The position numbers and the translations under genes are program-made. Below are positions 60,876 to 64,000 of a stretch of 64,000 bases of DNA, piece by piece. Source of the DNA: Burkholderiales bacterium (GTDB taxonomy: Bacteria; Pseudomonadota; Gammaproteobacteria; Burkholderiales; Burkholderiaceae_F); NCBI GenBank assembly GCA_016716275.1, contig JADJWR010000003.1, forward strand, positions 496,001-560,000, given 5' to 3'. Numbering within the stretch: position 1 is the stretch's first letter; every line of letters begins with the position of its first letter. The notes beneath the pieces were generated by a model that had not been told where the DNA came from, did no database searches, and saw only the letters and a list, made by a program, of their open reading frames with translations.

Positions 60876-61721
60876 ATGAAGAGACGGCGCGCCAAGGTGC
60901 TCGGCGCTTCTCTCATCGGGTTCGTCGCACTGGTAACGGCGACGGCCGCCCTGCTTGCCTGTCGACCAGCCGCGGCAGCCCTGGCGATGGTGTCGTGTGG
61001 TGAGGAACATATGTCCCAGTTCCTGATTGCGCCCGACCGGCAGCGCCTCGACGCCGTCTTGGCACAGTTTCGGCAGCTATGCAGCCAGACCGTGCACGGC
61101 CCGGTGCGAATCAAGGTCCGGTGCGATACACCGGGTTGGGCAGCGACGTCCCAGGGTACGAATCACCGGGACTACGGGTACTCGCTTGGCCATGCCTGCG
61201 GCTTTGCAACGCGCGCGGAAGCAGAGCGGGCGGCCAAGGACGAGTGCCGCAAGAAGCCGACCGAAAGCGGCTGCGTAATACAGGAGTGGAGCGGCTGCGA
61301 CGACGGCACCATCTTCGAACCGGCGACGAACAGCGGTGCGCATTACAGCCTGAAGCATTTCGCCCAAGAACACCGTGGCGGTGCTGGAGGGGCGTGTATC
61401 GGTAGCCGGCCGACCGGCAGCGCTGGCGCCGGCGGCACGCGCCTGGCGACTGCAGCGGTTCAGCCCATCAGTTACGAAGCGTGCCGATATTTCGCCCCCA
61501 ACGGTAATCGCGTGCAGGTGCCGCGCAACGAGGTGGACGCCGCTTTGCGGGCGGGACACATTGCGCGCAAGGAATGCTTCATCAGGACCTGTCGGGTGTT
61601 CGATCAGTCCGGCAAGGAAATGGACTTTTCTACCGTACCGCCGGAAAGAATGGCAGCGGAGATGAGCGAGCTGCGCCGCAAGAACGTCGCTGCGAGGATG
61701 GAATGCGACCCGCCGAACTGA
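60876..61721 (+). CDS. Secreted protein with DUF4189-like segment
   Basis: A 281-residue protein. The ATG at 60876 has AAGGAGG upstream; the longer frame lacks support. It has a signal peptide (about 9-33). The region SLGHACGFATRAEAERAAKDEC with a later cysteine resembles the Cys-containing repeats of DUF4189 proteins. The C-terminal part (about 195-281) holds further cysteines (EACRYF, KECFIRTC, MECDPP). Function unknown. It lies between the two genes that share the Cys-rich module. Confidence 0.65.
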   Translation: MKRRRAKVLGASLIGFVALVTATAALLACRPAAAALAMVSCGEEHMSQFLIAPDRQRLDAVLAQFRQLCSQTVHGPVRIKVRCDTPGWAATSQGTNHRDYGYSLGHACGFATRAEAERAAKDECRKKPTESGCVIQEWSGCDDGTIFEPATNSGAHYSLKHFAQEHRGGAGGACIGSRPTGSAGAGGTRLATAAVQPISYEACRYFAPNGNRVQVPRNEVDAALRAGHIARKECFIRTCRVFDQSGKEMDFSTVPPERMAAEMSELRRKNVAARMECDPPN

Positions 61722-61764
61722 ATGGCAACCATCGCGCTCGGAACCTTTGGAGGAGGGTCTGTCG

Positions 61765-62436
61765 ATGAAGATACTGTTGCTCGCGACGTTAGTTGTCATG
61801 GGAGTCCTGGTGCCTACCGAGTTGCTGGCGCAGACCCGCTGCCGGTGCAGCAGTTCGGAGTGGGTCGGCAAGTGCACCGCGACGATCTCGCAGGAGCGCA
61901 ACTGGATCACGGTGAAGACGGACACGCGGCAGTGCGCGCGCGTCGACTGGTATGCGGACGAGCATCCGCGGCTGACCATCGTCGTCGACGGCAGTGATAC
62001 CGAAGAGTGGCTCGGCCCGACCCCGAGACCCCGATTGACGATCAGCGACTGCAAGGTCTGCCTCGACGCCGAGGTGTCACGCGGCGCCACGCCCGGCGCG
62101 AGGAAGCCCGCTGAGGCAGACGACCAGATCGCCGGAAGGTGGGACTGCATCACACGCGGCAGTTCGCCATTGGGCGGTGGAACGAGCGAATGGTGGATCA
62201 CGTTTACCGCGCAGGGTGGTGGCGTCTACGTCGGCGCGGCACAGGACCCCCGCGGCGGCGCGCCGGACAACTACCGGGCGACTTTCGACGCGCGGTCGGG
62301 GACGCTGCGCTTCGAGGACAAGGGTTGGCACGAAAGCCTGGGCACGTGGCAGGTTCGCGGCAGCGCGATGAACGGGCGCCAGAGCCATGGCCTCGGAATC
62401 ACCGAGGAGTATGAGTGCCGTAAGACCAGAAGCTGA
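61765..62436 (+). CDS. Secreted protein with the same Cys-rich module
   Basis: A 223-residue protein with a strong GGAGGAGGG ribosome-binding site and a standard signal peptide (MKILLLATLVVMGVLVP, cleaved before QTRCRC). Residues about 22-110 duplicate the module of the gene at 59524. The C-terminal half (about 125-223) reads like a small beta-barrel (GRWDCITRGSS, WWITFTAQGGGVY, WQVRGSAMNG), reminiscent of lipocalin-like or DUF domains. Function unknown. Confidence 0.7.
   Translation: MKILLLATLVVMGVLVPTELLAQTRCRCSSSEWVGKCTATISQERNWITVKTDTRQCARVDWYADEHPRLTIVVDGSDTEEWLGPTPRPRLTISDCKVCLDAEVSRGATPGARKPAEADDQIAGRWDCITRGSSPLGGGTSEWWITFTAQGGGVYVGAAQDPRGGAPDNYRATFDARSGTLRFEDKGWHESLGTWQVRGSAMNGRQSHGLGITEEYECRKTRS
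61828..62096 (+). repeat. Duplicated coding module, copy 2
   Basis: Partner of 59722-59990. Identity drops sharply after the DCKVCLDA codons. Confidence 0.85.
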
Positions 62437-62593
62437 CACTCCGACGGTACTAGCCGGTCCTCACCGCCGAACCAGATCGCTTCGCCTGCTTGTAGGGCCG
62501 CCGGCGCTGGTTCGTGCGTGGGGCAAGCGCTGCTCACAGCGATGGCCACTTGTTGCGGCCGCCCGATCCATCACTCACCAATCGGAGCTAGAG

Positions 62594-63127
62594 ATGAGAC
62601 GGCTATGGTTCAGGGAAGTCGGTCTCGGCTATGCGGTGGTCTCCCTCGTTCTGTCGTCGGCGGCACAGGGCGTCGACATCAAGTCCGTGTGCTTCAACTA
62701 TGTGGCGAGCTGTCAGGCTGCGCAGCGCGCCATGGCGCACCCGGCGCTGGCCGCCGGTGCAGCCGAAAGCTATGAGCAGTGCAAGTCTTGGGAGCGGCGC
62801 GCGAGAGCGCAGGGTTTCGACGACGCGCGCTGCGGCACGCTGTTGTACGGGCAGCCTAAGAACCTTGCGGTTAGAGAGCCGCCGGGCTACCGCGGTCAGG
62901 GCATTGAGCCAGCGCCGCCGTCGCGGCCGGGAACGGTCTGGATCGACGCACGTCCTTCGGCGCCCGGAGGGCGGGCCGATGCCCCACGGGCGAAACCGGG
63001 AGTTGCCAGTGGCCCGGGAGCTTCCTCCTCGCAGCAGCCGGGGCGGTGGGCGTGCGACAAGGAGACCGCCTGCTCGGGCGAGGATCACGCGTGCCGGGAG
63101 GCGGTTCGGCGGCAGTGCGGCCGATGA
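62594..63127 (+). CDS. Small secreted Cys-containing hypothetical protein
   Basis: A 177-residue protein, start chosen at 62594 for GGAG upstream. Signal peptide to about residue 26 (SSAAQGV). The mature part has eight cysteines in pairs (SVCFNYVASC, EQCKSW, DARCGT, WACDKETACSG, HACREAVRRQC) around a Pro/Gly-rich linker (about 100-150). No family is recognised; it belongs to the run of secreted proteins. Confidence 0.6.
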   Translation: MRRLWFREVGLGYAVVSLVLSSAAQGVDIKSVCFNYVASCQAAQRAMAHPALAAGAAESYEQCKSWERRARAQGFDDARCGTLLYGQPKNLAVREPPGYRGQGIEPAPPSRPGTVWIDARPSAPGGRADAPRAKPGVASGPGASSSQQPGRWACDKETACSGEDHACREAVRRQCGR

Positions 63128-63218
63128 ACGCACCGGCTCAGCGCAGTGTGCCTCCCAGGCCTGCCTTGCCGAGTGCAACCGCCTCGTTTGAAGTTGACCC
63201 GCTGGGCGACCGGATTCC

Positions 63219-63659
63219 GTGAGATCCGCGCCGCTGCTCATCGTTGCCGGTTTCGGAGCGTCGCTGCATCCGGTGAGCGCCGGTGACAACGTCCTCATCG
63301 GCACGGCGTGGCAGTTGGAGGCGCCATCGAACGCCTCGGTGCAGGCGGAGCGCCGCGAGACGCTGGCATTTCCGCAGCCCGACCGGGCTGCGGGGCGAAC
63401 CGCGTGCAACGGATTCGTCGCCGAGGCGCGGGTTTCTGGCGAACGGCTGAGCATCCGCATCGTTTCCACCACACAGATGGCATGCACCCCGCCGCGGGAT
63501 GTGCATGAGGCGCGGTATCTGGAAGCACTCAGTGCGGCGCAGCGCTTCGCCGTCGAAGGCGACACGCTGCGGATCTACGTGCGAGGGGAGGAACCGGTGC
63601 TTCGCTTTAGCCGCTTACGCGAGTCGCCTGCGGATGCGCACGGACGAGACGGCAAGTAG
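63219..63659 (+). CDS. META/HslJ-domain protein
   Basis: A 146-residue protein starting at GTG, with a short signal-like N-terminus. The META domain is indicated by GTAWQLEA, TACNGFVAEARV, TTQMACTPP and YLEALSAAQRFAVEGDTLRIY. The family includes HslJ of E. coli, linked to novobiocin resistance. Physiological role here unknown. Confidence 0.75.
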   Translation: MRSAPLLIVAGFGASLHPVSAGDNVLIGTAWQLEAPSNASVQAERRETLAFPQPDRAAGRTACNGFVAEARVSGERLSIRIVSTTQMACTPPRDVHEARYLEALSAAQRFAVEGDTLRIYVRGEEPVLRFSRLRESPADAHGRDGK

Positions 63660-63830
63660 CGACAGCAACGTCAACCGGTAGGGCAATGCGGCCGACTTGC
63701 CGTGTTCGCCGCCGCGCGGACATGCTGCCTTCGCCGGCGACGAGATCGACTGGATCCAGCCGATCGTCGACTGGGTACACGGAAGGTGACGCGCCGCGCT
63801 GCACCCGCCGCGCCGCGTGGCCGGCGCGGG

Positions 63831-63858
63831 TTGACAGGCCGCTGTGTTCGAATAAGAT
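63831..63858 (+). promoter_or_regulatory. Sigma70-like promoter at the right edge
   Basis: TTGACA (perfect -35) with a 16-base spacer and TAAGAT (-10, four of six) lies about 75 bases upstream of the ATG at 63932. The palindrome at 63854-63876 overlaps the -10 box. Confidence 0.5.
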
Positions 63859-63876
63859 ATAAGCAGAATATATCTT
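63854..63876. promoter_or_regulatory. NsrR-like 8-7-8 inverted repeat overlapping the promoter
   Basis: AAGATATA, seven bases, then TATATCTT. NsrR sites have the same geometry and ends (AAGATGYA-N7-TRCATCTT). Overlap with the -10 element fits an NO-sensitive repressor. The inner bases deviate from the consensus (GATATA instead of GATGCA), so another Rrf2-type protein is possible. Confidence 0.5.
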
Positions 63877-63931
63877 TAAGCCGTGACGGCCGGCAGCGTT
63901 CTTCGCCGCCGCGCCGGCTGGCCGCCGAACC

Positions 63932-64000
63932 ATGCAACCGCTGCTGCAACTGCACGAACCGCGCCCGGCGGCACCGCCGGCGCCCGACCTGCGGGCCTTC
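63932..64000 (+). CDS. Start of an unidentified gene, truncated by the window
   Basis: Only 23 codons are visible (MQPLLQLHEPRPAAPP then APDLRAF). The upstream promoter and NsrR-like site make a nitrosative-stress function plausible, for example another NnrS protein, but the visible residues cannot decide this. No clear ribosome-binding sequence is seen. Confidence 0.45.
   Translation, partial: MQPLLQLHEPRPAAPPAPDLRAF

Noticed and set aside
1..64000. CRISPR arrays, insertion sequences, integrases or attachment sites
   Set aside because: No regularly spaced repeats, transposase motifs or flanking inverted repeats were seen.

Overview
The window is GC-rich, densely packed proteobacterial DNA. 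Gene content points to a denitrifying betaproteobacterium of the Rhodocyclales type (Aromatoleum/Azoarcus/Thauera/Accumulibacter neighbourhood): a cd1 nitrite reductase, an NnrS protein, an Fnr/DNR-type regulator, and a 14-gene cluster whose composition matches the anaerobic indoleacetate (auxin) pathway described in Azoarcus evansii and Aromatoleum aromaticum. The taxonomic call is inferred from gene content, not from a marker gene.

Layout. (1) 1-10150 is a respiratory and copper island. A copper-type TonB receptor, a DUF2946 protein and a cytochrome b/[2Fe-2S]/flavin reductase fusion run leftward. A tiny membrane protein, a CuA subunit II, a heme-copper subunit I, a heme O synthase (CtaB), a SCO/SenC protein and a beta-propeller protein run rightward from a shared intergenic region with an Fnr/DNR-like box. 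Subunit I has glutamine where oxygen reductases carry the cross-linked tyrosine, so it may reduce NO or another N-oxide rather than O2. (2) 10208-14317 holds small secreted proteins, a metallophosphoesterase and a CadC-like TPR regulator. (3) 14482-22139 starts with a large AAA/TPR regulator, followed by a tightly overlapping five-gene operon: cytochrome b fused to two [4Fe-4S] clusters and an MvhD-like domain, a small anchored protein, a very divergent heme-copper subunit I with neither the tyrosine nor the His-His pair, a CtaA/COX15-like protein and a DUF2249 protein. This is the best candidate for an undescribed system. (4) 22287-41119 is the indoleacetate cluster: GntR regulator, thiolase, CoA ligase, two hydantoinase-type subunits, acyl-CoA dehydrogenase, two B12 mutase subunits, three molybdenum hydroxylase subunits, family III CoA transferase, dehydrogenase/hydratase fusion and a periplasmic binding protein. 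A fused indolepyruvate:ferredoxin oxidoreductase follows at 41166-44639 and would link tryptophan to the pathway.

(5) 44647-58115 is a second respiratory and regulatory stretch: NnrS, a two-component pair, two small proteins, an Fnr/DNR-type regulator divergent from a heme-type TonB receptor, nirS with a cytochrome c, a d1-like propeller protein and a LuxR-type regulator. No heme d1 biosynthesis genes are present, so they must lie elsewhere. (6) 58294-63659 is an accessory stretch of secreted proteins, two of which share a nearly identical cysteine-rich N-terminal module. The window ends just after a promoter overlapped by an NsrR-like palindrome and the first codons of another gene.

How it fits together: tryptophan or auxin is oxidised anaerobically through CoA intermediates to 2-aminobenzoyl-CoA and acetyl-CoA. 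The released electrons go to quinone, NAD and ferredoxin, and denitrification-type enzymes are the likely sinks. Each unusual heme-copper operon has its own cytochrome b module linking the quinone pool to soluble carriers (NAD(P)H in one, ferredoxin/MvhD-type clusters in the other). No tRNA, rRNA, CRISPR array or insertion sequence was recognised.
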